From NCBI GenBank assembly GCA_009746045.1, contig RPFO01000406.1, positions 1,926,287 through 1,962,286 on the forward strand: 36,000 bases of DNA, given 5' to 3'. A program made the translations under genes and the position numbers. This DNA is from Mesostigma viride. Lineage: Eukaryota; Streptophyta; Mesostigmatophyceae; Mesostigmatales; Mesostigmataceae. The notes below the pieces were generated by a model. It did no database searches. It was not told the DNA's origin and saw only the letters and a list, made by a program, of their open reading frames with translations. Positions 24,561 through 34,383 of the stretch are shown here, piece by piece. Every line of letters begins with the position of its first letter. Position 1 is the first letter of the stretch.

Positions 24561-26136
24561 TCAGCCTACTAGGGGTAGCTGAAGGAATGCGTCCTGAAGT
24601 GGGACGAATAGGAGCACGCTGAGGGGTACGAGGAGGGCGAGCGTCGGGATGAGGGGGAGCACCCGAAAGGAACTTGGGGCACTCACGTTTAAGGTGACCT
24701 ACTTCCTTACAATGATAGCAGGTAATATGAGAGACATCCAGAGCTGAAAGGTCAGTCACACAGATATCTAATTCTTCTACATAGGAGTTCTCCTCCTCAG
24801 GGGTAAGGCTATATTATTAATACGGGAACGGGTAGGAAGAGAAGGTGTGGAGAAGAAATCTGCTACTCGTAAAAGATGCTGACGCACATGCTTGAGGGGC
24901 AGGTCAGTAAAACGGTAGGCAGAGAACTGGCGCTTGACTTCACGCAATAAGGGTCTACTGAGGCCCTGAAGGAAGCGAGCACGTACTTCTGCACCCGACA
25001 AATCCCTAATTCGTACCATCTGAGCATCAAACTCTTTCATATATTCTTTGAAGGACTTGGTACCCTGCTGCAAGGTGCCAAAGGATAATCTATCCTGCCA
25101 ATCTGCATCGGGAGGGACTAAATGGTTCTCTAAACGCTTGAACAATTCTGCTACAGAGTTTGGGTAGGCATGAGAGGCAAGAGACTCACACTGGATGAGG
25201 TTAGCAAGTTCAGGAGTAATGCAGGTAGTAAGATAATGAGGAACTAGTACAGCATCAGAGAGGCGCCACCTATTGTGGTTCTGCCAGGACTCTGTGTTCT
25301 GGGTGAGCAACATAATGAAGGTGAAAAACTGTTGAGGGGTAGACTTGACATCCAGCTTAGGAAGGTTGGCAAAGAGGGGAAGAGCAGGAGGCTTAGGGGG
25401 ATTAGAAGAATCAGTTTTTCCCATAGGGCCACTATCTTCCACTGCTACATAAGCGGGATAGAAGGAAGGGATAGGAAAAGTCTTGGGTAGGGGTCTAGAG
25501 GGAGCCACCGTTTCCGGATGGTGCCCATAGGAGAAGGGGACAGTATATTGCTCACGAAGAGAGGAATAGGCAAAATGATCATAATTCCTATCATCTAGGG
25601 GCATGGTACTGAAATCATTATTAACTTCTAAATCAGCCACACGGGTAGGAACCTGGGCAGCCTCATAGGCCGTCTCAGGGTAGGACCAGGAAGCAGGTGG
25701 GTAAAAGGGAACTGCACTAGGGCGCCCAGAAGGGCCGACAGGGGCCGAGGTACGACCCGTGTTAATAGCAGGCATTGAAGGCACAGGGTGGGAAGGAGGC
25801 CTAGGAGCATTGTTAGTGTGTGAGGACCTGCTGGAGGGGTGAGCCAAGGTTGCAGAAGGGGCAGGGGCCTGGTTCACAACGAAAGAAGGTTCCTCACTAA
25901 ATCTGACTTGGGAAATACGTTGTTCATAGGTAGGTGGGGTAATTGAGGGACGACGGCGACCACCAGCAACAGGAGAAGGAGGTGAGGTACGCAGAATACC
26001 TTGAGGGTGAGATGGTGTACCGTTTCCAAGGAGTCCCGTCGGTTACCACGAGTATTGTTATTGTTATGTTATTAGTAGTATTATTATTATTATTATTGGT
26101 AGGTATAGGCGACATATCTCCACCCACTGGATCCAT
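24391..26136 (-). pseudogene. gag: Element 2 gag, broken by indels
   Basis: Starts at ATG 26136 (MDPVGGDMSPIP) with a run of Asn from an AAT microsatellite (about 26060-26100). A length change there and a missing base near 26005 shift the frame. The main part runs through 25877-24777: PDDRNYDHF-type region, KPPALPLFANLPKLDVKSTP, the capsid-like LLTQNTESWQNHNRW and FLQGLSRPLLREVKRQF. A missing base near 24812 shifts the frame again. The nucleocapsid part (24759-24391) has a perfect CCHC knuckle, CYHCKEVGHLKREC, and ends MDLGGRGNS at the G run. Gag would form the particle and bind element RNA. Confidence 0.85.
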
Positions 26137-26227
26137 CTTTAATTACGTAAAGGAATAGGAATCTAGAAGAAAGCAACAAAGGAAAAAGGAAAAACCTTGA
26201 AGGTCTGCAGCAGGAACAAAATTAAAA

Positions 26228-26620
26228 TCAATCCTTTTTAACAACAGTAATGGATAGGGAACCAAACTCCAAAGTGAGAGGAGTATCTGAAGCAGATGCA
26301 GATGCAGCCCGTTTAGGGGGAGAAGAAGGAGGGGTAGCAAAGACTAGAGCTTCTACTGGAGGGCGACCATGAGGAATAGGGCGTACATGCAGGCCTAAAT
26401 CTGTTTGGCTATGATCTATAAGGAACTGCTGAGCTTCTTCAAAGGACATAAATTTCTTATACCTAATTACGTTATATACACGATTCTGAACGATCTTCCT
26501 AGCGTCGGACCAAGAAAGGAAAATGGAGGACCATTGAGGCGTAATCACTACGTAATATTTAGCTAGACTATTATCGCTAGAAGAATGGGAAGGAGCAGTA
26601 AAAGATCGCCGTTGGCTCAT
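26228..26620 (-). CDS. Element 2 small first ORF: RNase H1 N-terminal/viroplasmin-like domain
   Basis: 130 residues, intact. The domain reads KYYVVITPQWSSIFLSWSDA and YKKFMSFEEAQQFLIDH, and the tail ends LTLEFGSLSITVVKKD. Compared with the element 1 copy, differences inside the domain are mostly conservative (A/S, R/K, Y/F), while the Pro/Ser-rich linker varies in length. The ATG is preceded by CAG|GTGCGTTACC. Its position before gag, and its retention in two copies that have diverged elsewhere, suggest a working element protein. Confidence 0.82.
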   Translation of the reverse strand: MSQRRSFTAPSHSSSDNSLAKYYVVITPQWSSIFLSWSDARKIVQNRVYNVIRYKKFMSFEEAQQFLIDHSQTDLGLHVRPIPHGRPPVEALVFATPPSSPPKRAASASASDTPLTLEFGSLSITVVKKD

Positions 26621-27134
26621 GGTAACGCACCTGGTAGGTCTTGAGCAGTCAAATGAGGAGAACGAGGAGAAGGCGACTTATCTCGGGTGTCTGAAACCGA
26701 ACCAGATTGACGACGCACGTAGGGACGATGTTTCCAGCGCCAGGTGGTCGTAAGTATCCGGTTTCAAGAATTCTGCGTCCGGCGAAGGGTCGTCTAAATA
26801 CGAAGCAGGCACGATGCAGAAAAAGGGTAATCTACGAGACGCTAGCCGTCTCTCTATCGTCGAACCAAAACCAGCAACTGTCTACGGCAGTAAACCATCT
26901 TTCTAAGGAAACAAGACGAGGAGCAGGAGCTATATACGAAAGGATTTTCCGCTTCGAGCAGGTCTAACGTCTAGGCAGGGCGTGTCCTGAATCAGGCAGC
27001 ACTATCCTCCTAGCTTGACGGCGACCCGCCCATTACCTGTCAAGTACGTGTCGTCTTCTTTTTCCCAGCCGCGGAAGGGTTGATTCAATGACGTATGTTG
27101 CAAAGGATCGTCGTCTCGCTCTCTATCTAAACTA
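26621..27134 (-). other. Leader of element 2
   Basis: Untranslated leader between PBS and the first ORF. It shares with element 1 the words GACAGGTAATGGGCGGG, ACACGCCCTGCCTAGA and CGAAGCGGAAAA but diverges in its second half. A plus-strand frame (26707-26967) crosses it with no domain and is not called. Confidence 0.6.
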
Positions 27135-27146
27135 CCTCCGAGTCCA
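27135..27146 (-). other. Primer-binding site of element 2
   Basis: On the minus strand TGGACTCGGAGG, one base after the LTR end, identical to element 1. Confidence 0.7.
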
Positions 27147-27147
27147 T

Positions 27148-27721
27148 TGTTACGCCGCAAGCCTCGGCCGCCACCTCTACCTCTACCTGTCCTGATACTA
27201 CCTAAACTAGTGAGGCTGCTCTATATACACCCCTAGCGAAAGACGACCGAGACGAACCAGATCTCAATGCATTTACATATGTACTACTGTAATACGCCAT
27301 AGGCCATTTAATCAAACCCGTTTACTCCAGGAAAAGGGGAAGGAAACACAACTAAACTGCCGTGACCCAAGCTAATATGTGTTAATTCATTTAACACACG
27401 CCGAGTGACCACACAAGGAGTGGAAGTTACGTGCATAAATGGTCACCAACGGTCCAACAGGCTCGGGCCGACCTGGCCCTCGCCTGCAGAAACACAGAAA
27501 CACAAGCAGGTGCACAGATGCACGCCTGTCCACTACATTCTACAAAAGGATAAGGACCACTAATATAGTACGCGGCGCGGCGCCCAAAGGCACCCACTAT
27601 ACCACAGTACTGTTACGGGGACAATCATGTCCAAACTAGAACTGCACGTAACCTAGGAACAACCGAGGCCAAGGACCTAATTTACGTCCGTAACTACAAC
27701 GAATTGTTACGCGACGTAACA
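27148..27721 (-). repeat. 5' LTR of element 2
   Basis: 574 bp, partner of 16943-17513. It carries the promoter side of the element because the element is on the minus strand. Apart from two indels I see no difference between the pair. Confidence 0.95.
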
Positions 27722-27726
27722 GCAGG
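27722..27726. other. Right target-site duplication of element 2 (GCAGG)
   Basis: GCAGG follows the LTR, then gag of element 1 resumes with ACAGATTAGCCTTTGG, continuing the codon opened at 16942. Confidence 0.9.
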
Positions 27727-28412
27727 ACAGATTAGCCTTTGGTACCTTGCAGCAGGGTACTAAATCATTTAAGGAGTATATGAAAGAGTTTGATGCTCAG
27801 ATGGTACGAATTAGGGATTTGTCGGGTGCAGAAGTACGTGCTCGCTTCCTCCAAGGCCTCAGTAGACCTTTATTGCGTGAAGTCAAGCGCCAGTTCTCTG
27901 CCTACCGTTTTACTGATCTGCCCCTCAAGCATGTGCGCCAGCATCTCCTGCGAGTAGCAGATTTCTTCACCACTCCTTCTCTCCCTACCCGTTCCCGTAT
28001 TAATAATATTATCCTTACCCCTGAGGAGGAGAACTCCTATGTAGAAGAATTAGATATCTGTGTTGCTGATCTATCAGCTCTTGATGTTTCTCATATCACA
28101 TGCTATCACTGTAAGGAAGTAGGTCATCTTAAACGTGAGTGCCCCAAGTTCCTTTCGGGTGCTCCCCCTCATCCCGACGCTCGCCCTCCTCGTACCCCTC
28201 AGCGTGCTCCTATTCGTCCTACTTCAGGACGCATTCCCTCAGCTACCCCTAGTAGGCTGAATGCTGTGCAGGCAGGACCCCCAGGGTTCCCCTATGATAA
28301 TCAGGCTCCCGCACCCTCTCCGCTCCCTCGTGACCCTCCAGCAGTGGCTTTTTCGCCAGGGTCTTCTTCGGGGTTAGTTCATATGGATTTGGGGGGGGAG
28401 GGGGAACAGTAG
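27727..28412 (+). pseudogene. gag: Element 1 gag, 3' part (capsid end and CCHC knuckle)
   Basis: Continues the frame left at 16942: GTLQQGTKSFKEYMKEFDAQ, FLQGLSRPLLREVKRQF, ILTPEEENSYVEEL and the knuckle CYHCKEVGHLKREC, then a Pro/Arg-rich tail. It ends MDLGGEGEQ at TAG 28410, just after a G8 run (28391-28398). Here the linker that is frameshifted in element 2 is intact (INNIILTPEEE). Confidence 0.9.
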
Positions 28413-29098
28413 GCCTGTCAGCCGGGGGTAACCTGGACAGGTCCTTAGGTAGTACCCCAGATAAAAATTTTTGCCTGCCTGTTTTTATAACCTCTGTAGG
28501 AGCTGAATCTTCCCTACCACTACGTGTGCGTCCTCTTATGTTCTTGAATGGTGGTTTAACCGTCCCTCACACTGTTGTAGACCCCTTCTTGCATGCTGAT
28601 GAACTCTTGAATGTCTCTGTGTTGGTAGATAGCGGTGCGGCTAGCTCCTTTGTGAGCGAGGCCCTAGTTAGGCGTTTAGGACTAGTCCCTATCCCTCACA
28701 CCAAACCTGTCACTGTTCATTATGCTGATGGTCGCACCAGTCATTCTCCGGGTACGGTGTCCCTTCCCCTGGTCATACAAGGACGTACTGTTAACCTTAC
28801 GGCCACTATAGGCCCTATCACTACAGCTGATGTATTACTAGGATTAGATTGGCACCAGGATAATAAGATTACTATTAATTATGATACCATGGTCATTTGG
28901 TTTCCAGATAGCTCTTACTGGGTACCGGAACGTCATTATAGATTGGAAAATTTATCCTTGGTAGATATTACTCCTCCTACACCTGTTGATCCTCCTGTAA
29001 GACCTATACCTGAAGTATTAATGTCCAATGATGAGTTGCGTTCTGAACTAAAGGAATATGGATATTTATTATGTATGTTCCTTCAGTTAGAAGTACAG
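28405..29098 (+). pseudogene. Element 1 protease and N-terminus of pol
   Basis: The frame overlaps the gag end by one shift and reads GLSAGGNLDRSLGSTPDKNF, then VLVDSGAASSFVSEALVRRL and VLLGLDWHQDNK. Unlike element 2 it continues without a stop into pol (PIPEVLMSNDELRSELKEYG), so protease-RT-integrase was one polyprotein here. An ATG at 28526 lies inside this frame. The frame is cut after FLQLEVQ by the inserted 1,760-bp element. Confidence 0.85.
29095..29098. other. Left target duplication of the 1,760-bp insert (ACAG)
   Basis: ACAG occurs here and at 30859-30862. Removing the insert and one copy restores the pol codon order seen in element 2. Confidence 0.75.
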
Positions 29099-30858
29099 TG
29101 TCCAAAAACCAAATGTCCTCATTTGAGGACATAGTCCTCGTTTGAGACGGGGGGGGTCAGGGGCGCGGTTTTGGCGCCAAATTTGGTCCTAGGGTCACCT
29201 GGTGGGTTTTGGCGCGAAACTGGGATAGGTACTGAGCGCGCCAAGCCCCTGGGGTCGACAGGGATCGACCGTACCTGGAAAATATGAGGCGACGAAAAGT
29301 ACCTACAATAGCAAGAACATCGCAATGCAATCGAGTGTTTTGTCGAGTGGCGGCTATGGGGTCGTGCCAGTTTCGAGGCTTGCCTGAATGTTATAGGGCA
29401 TTATTTTGCCCCGGACGAAGACAGCATTTTAGATCGTAATCTAGTGATTTCGAAGATGCTATTCTTCACGTGCAGGTGCTTTGTATATGTCGAAAATTTT
29501 GTTCATGAACGGATTTTGGCATTGTTGAAGAAAATCTGAGAGCTACGTAGATCGCATGATAGGTCAGTTCGCAGTTCGGTTTTACAATTTCTTTTTCCGA
29601 CCAGGCGCTGCGGATATCGCGAGTATGGGTTATGGTACGCTTCTGGGCTTATGGGCGACATGGGGAGAAGAGGGACCTGGGCAGTTGCATGCGTCAAAGA
29701 GTCTCTATTTTTTCGTCGTGATGTCGCAGTCGCGCCTGGCGAAAACCAGGGCGAGCGCGAGCCATATTTTTCTTTTGCCGCAAGGCTGGGTGCTTCCCAC
29801 GCGTCACCGTCCTTTAATATATATTTCTTGAGCTGGCCCGCGCAGCTGGCGGCCTGGGCGCACGTCAAGAGCAAGGTTCCGACTGTCATTCTCAACCGCA
29901 TCGTTCTAAGTAAGCGTGTTAAGCGGATTGTAACCTATAACTCTCGCAGACGTGATAATTCCGGTTGCTTTCAATGCCCAACTTCGTGGTTTTGATTACG
30001 TTTATGTCCGGGGAATAACGGAAGTTTGCTGGGCAGTACTTTCTTTTCCCGCTGCGTCACTGAAAAGGTAAACGGCCTTGCGTTATCAAAACAGCAGCGA
30101 CTAGAAGTCGCTGTGCTTCATTGCGATGTGATAGTTTGATTCAACACATATACTGCCTTGTTGCTGAGAAGTTTTTCAAGGCTTTCTGGTATGTTGCCCA
30201 TATGTTTCTAATGCTTCAACTCATGTCCAAGTGATCAAGACTGGCTTGGAAACTTGAGCTTGTCATGTTTACATTGTGCTTGTGTTACAACTTGTGCCTC
30301 TTTGCAGTATATGTTTCGTATATAACGTAAGGGTTCAGCATCATGGTTTAGCACCGTGGTGGCAGCCATGACCTCTACCAACGATCATGGACCTAAACTT
30401 GGCGAGTATTTGCTTCATATTTCGCTCGTTGGACTGAGCTAGCTTTACACCTGCTGTATGGCCTGCACCATGGTCCCTGGTTGCCAGTTACATTTTGTCC
30501 CCCCACCCTGGCAGGCTGCAGGGTCTAGGACTGCGAGGGTGTAACATAGACATGTTGTGGGCACCCTGGGTGCATTTTCAGGGCCAGCCATGACCTGGCC
30601 ATGCCTTCTTTCTTGGCATATTGTTGACTTGAGTGCTATTTGGTCACTCGCGTAGCGACCCCCCTACATTCATAAATCGTAAACAATTATACAATGAGCA
30701 TATTTCATGGATGTTAAGCATTGCAACTCTTGAACATATCATAAATGAACATGGTTCCATACCGTACCCATGGATGTGTTGACATGTGTTAGTTATTACA
30801 AATGGTATCCATGCTTAAAAATGTCCTCATTTGAGGACATTTTCTTGGTGATTAGACA
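29099..30858. mobile_element. 1,760-bp non-autonomous insertion with palindromic termini
   Basis: Ends TGTCC...AGACA. Near both ends lies the same near-palindrome ATGTCCTCATTTGAGGACAT (about 29113 and 30821). The outer sequences TGTCCAAAAACCAA and, inverted, TGTCTAATCACCAA form imperfect terminal inverted repeats. It is flanked by ACAG duplications. The interior has no transposase, RT or other domain: frames on either strand are short and unlike any family I know. The left end is G/C-rich, the right 500 bases AT-rich. The structure suggests a MITE-like or otherwise non-autonomous DNA transposon. I cannot assign a superfamily from a 4-bp duplication. Confidence 0.75.
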
Positions 30859-30862
30859 ACAG

Positions 30863-33800
30863 GAGATACCTATCACTAATAATAGTGTGGATATAGATAT
30901 AAACACAGTGGATACAATAGGAGTGGGATTTACTGAAAATGAAATAGTAAGATACATGGCTGTGATAGATTCCTCAAAAGTTTTTGAAGAAAAGACTCCT
31001 TCTTATCCTCCTCCTCGTTCTGTTTTACACCGTGTAGTTATCAAAGACGGTGCAGTTCCTACGCACTCTCCGATGTATAGAATGGGCCCTACCGAGTTAA
31101 AGGAACTAAAACAGATTTTAGTGTCACTATTAGAAGCAGGATTGATAGAGCCTAGTAACTCTCCCTACTCAGCTGGTGTCCTGTTAGTTCCTAAGCCAAA
31201 TGGCAAGTTTCGCCTAGTTACTGATTATAGGAAGTTGAATGATATTACTGTGAAGTCTAAATACCCTCTACCTCGTATTGATGATATATTTAATAAGGTT
31301 AAAGGTTCCACTTGTTTCACAGTACTGGATTGTGCGGATGGTTTTTGGCAGTTGCGGATAGCTCCTGAGGATTGCCATAAAACCGCCTTTGCTACCCCTT
31401 TTGGTCATTACCAGTTTAGAGTAGCGGCTATGGGACTCTGTAACTCGCCTGCCTCTTTTCAAATGTTAATGAATGAAGTGCTTAGACCTGTTATGGGAAA
31501 TTCTCACCTTCCTCAGGTGTCCTCTGATTTAAAGGATCCTTCCTTCTCCTCTGTTTCTTTATCTGAGCATGACCGTTCTTGTGCTCAAGCTTACTTAGAT
31601 GATATTCTTATTTACTCTCCTGATTTTGAAACGCACCTACGTGATTTAAAGAAAGTATTAGAAATAATGGCTGAAAATTCTTTGTGGGCGCGCCGTGCTA
31701 AAGTGCGTTCGGGTAGGAGTGTCCCATTTTTAGGGCACGTTCTGTCAGATGCCGGGGTCGCTACCGACCCGGATAAAACTAAGTCAATTCAGGAATGGCC
31801 TACTCCTACCGACGTTAAAGGTGTACGTAGTTTCCTAGGAATTGCTTCTTACTATAGGCGTTTTATCCCGCGTTTCGCAACTATAGCAGCCCCTATTAAT
31901 CATTTATTAAAGAAGGATATCCCCTTTGTTTGGAGTAGTGAATGTCAGTCGGCTTTTCAGTGTCTAAAATCCCTACTCCTTTCCCCTCCTGTACTCATCC
32001 TACCGGATACTACTAAACCCTTTGTGGTAGCTACAGATGCTAGTAAAGTAGCTATAGGGGGCGTCCTTCTCCAGGATCAGGGTCAGGGCTTACAGCCAAT
32101 TGAGTATATCTCTAGGACAATGCTCCCTGCGGAGCGTAACTATCCCGTACACCAGCAGGAACTCTTAGCGGTGGTGTATTGTTGCCACGCGTGGCAGCAC
32201 TTTCTTAAAGGTGCTCAATTTGATGTCTGCCTGAATGAACCCTGTGAGCTAGATCCTTATAGGTTAGTTATCCAAACGGATCACCGTCCCCTTACCCATC
32301 TTCTCTCCCAACCCAACCTTACCCCTCGGCAAGCGCGCTGGATGGAATTTTTAGCACAGTTTTCCCCTTTTAAACTTCAGTATGTTAAGGGTGTAGATAA
32401 CATAGTACCAGATGCACTCTCTCGTCGTGCAGATTACTCCTTTTTCGAGGACCTTGATGTTCTCAATACTACTCTAGTTCCTACTACTATGGGTGTAACC
32501 CCTTATGGTGAACTACCTGATGATGAATCCTATGCCTACCTCTTTCATACAGCTGTTCGCATGCCTGATCTCCTTTCTCACGTAGGACTCTCTCTCCCGT
32601 GTGAGGCCCTTCCCGTGGCCTCGGTGGGGGGGGAGGGGAAAAATAAAATTTCTATACCGCTTAGCCATATAGCGACTAGGTCAGGAAAGTCTTATGAAAA
32701 CATAGTCCCTCTAGGACCTCCCCTTCTCTTTGGCAAGGCGGTAGGAGATCTCTTTAAACCTGTTCTGGATACCTCTGTAGCGATGCCTACCTCTGATCTT
32801 GAACGTCTTATTAGTAGATTTACGGCCACTGAGCCGGAAGCATTAGCTGCCATTGCTGCACATCCCCAACAATTAGGCAAGCACCCTTGTAAATTTGTAG
32901 GTGGGTTTTTATATGTGCAGATAGCAGATTCTCCCCCTCAATGGCGCCTGTATGTCCCTCCTATCTGTCGCTCCTCCTTGCTCTTTGAGTTGCATGACTT
33001 AGCTGCTCATCAGGGTGGTAAACGGGTACGGGACCTAGTAGCCCGCTCTTATTACTGGCCTTCCCTTTATAAGGATGTAGATGAGTATGTTAGAACTTGT
33101 CAATCTTGCCAGGAAATGAAACCCAATAACGTAGGACAGATAGCAGAACCTAGGACCTTGCCTGACCCCATCATGCCGTGGGATTCTATCATGATGGATT
33201 TTGTAGGACCTTTTAGAAAGAATGATAGGGGCAATGCCCAGATCCTTGTGTTCATAGATCGTTTTACTCGTATGTGCCATCTCGTGCCGTGTCCTTTAGA
33301 ACTCACAGCACGTGATTGCGCACGCCTATACCTCAATAATGTATACAGATATCATGGTTTGAGTAGGCAGTTTATTAGTGATAAGGATAAGTTATTTACC
33401 TCAGATTTTTGGCAGCAGTTTTTCGCTGCCATCGGTACCAAGGTTACCTACGGTACTGCCTACCACTCCTCCTCCTCTCATTTAGTAGAGCGTCTTAATA
33501 GGGTAGTGGAAGAAGCGCTTAGGCACTATGTGAATGGCTCGGGAAGTGATTGGGAGGATTATTTATGTTTAGTAGAATTCTCCCTCAACAATTGCCCCCA
33601 GGCTGCGCATGGATATACGCCCTTCTTCCTAGATACTGGTAGACAGCCCCTTACCCCTACCTCTCTCTTAGCTAGTCCTCTACGGGACAAGGATGATGTG
33701 TCCCGAGATACTGTAGAAGGTGTACAGTCCTTACTAGATAGAATGAAAACTGCTCATGACCACGCGATCTCAGGGTACCAAAAAGCTCAGTCTAAGTACC

Positions 33801-34307
33801 TTGCTAGGTTGCGTGCCTCCTTAGATAGAAGAGCACCTGAGATAGAAATAGGAGATCTAGTATTAGTAGAAGGCCCCCGTGTTGGCCGTTTTGCTCATAA
33901 GTTTGAAGCAGAACTTAAGGTCAAACTTAGGCCCGCCTTCTTAGGACCCTTCCATGTTTTGTCTAGAGTAGGAAATTTCTATATAAAGTCGATATCCCTA
34001 CCTCTTGGCAGACACATTCAACACCTTCCATAGGAGCCAGCTGAAACTGTACCACCCTAGTACGTTCGCTGGTAGAGAGCTAGCGCCTGCCCCTTTAGAG
34101 CATAACCCTGACACTGGGGAAGTAGAAGACGAAGTAGAAAGCATCGTGGCCCATAGAGATATCAAAAAGGGCCGCGGTACCCAGCGTCAGTATAAAGTGA
34201 AGTGGATGTATGCTCGTAGTGAAGTAGATAAGGTCTGGTATACGGAGAGTGAGCTAGATGGGTGTAGTCGCCTGCTGCAGGAATATAAAACCCTGCACAA
34301 GCTCTAG
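30863..34307 (+). pseudogene. Element 1 pol, main part (RT, RNase H, integrase, chromodomain)
   Basis: Resumes at GAG ATA with E-I-P-I-T-N-N-S-V-D. A Met at 30770 belongs to the insert and is not the natural start. All catalytic residues are kept: AYLDDILIYS, TDAS, HQQELLAV, QTDHRPL, the integrase HDLAAH...CQSC, and the D, D and E. About 33970 a base is missing (GGAAATTTC, where element 2 has GGTAATTTTC), so the frame ends early at 34033. The chromodomain continues in the next frame (from about 34005, FHRSQLKLYHPSTFAGRELA, to TAG 34307). Protein differences from element 2 are few and mostly conservative. Confidence 0.93.
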
Positions 34308-34383
34308 TTGTAGGCCTTCTCCTCTCTTATGTTATGTCTGCTGTCGACGGGTGGTTGGTTGTCCCCTCCCCTCCGCAGCCGTC

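Larger units (their letters stand above)
16943..27721 (-). mobile_element. Element 2: complete Ty3/gypsy chromovirus nested in element 1 gag
   Basis: This is a 10,779-bp element on the minus strand. Its 5' LTR is at 27148-27721, its 3' LTR at 16943-17513, and GCAGG target duplications flank it. By eye the two LTRs differ only by a one-base and a four-base indel, so the insertion is young. The pol ORF is intact at 1,174 codons. Gag has indels and a one-base loss separates protease from pol, so the copy as written is not fully coding. Compared with usual Ty3/gypsy elements it is long because of the extra first ORF and the 730-codon 3' ORF. Confidence 0.95.

Noticed and set aside
30770-30862. 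ATG at 30770 as the start of element 1 pol
   Set aside because: The first 31 codons lie in the 1,760-bp insertion and its ACAG duplication; comparison with element 2 shows pol is continuous with 29098.
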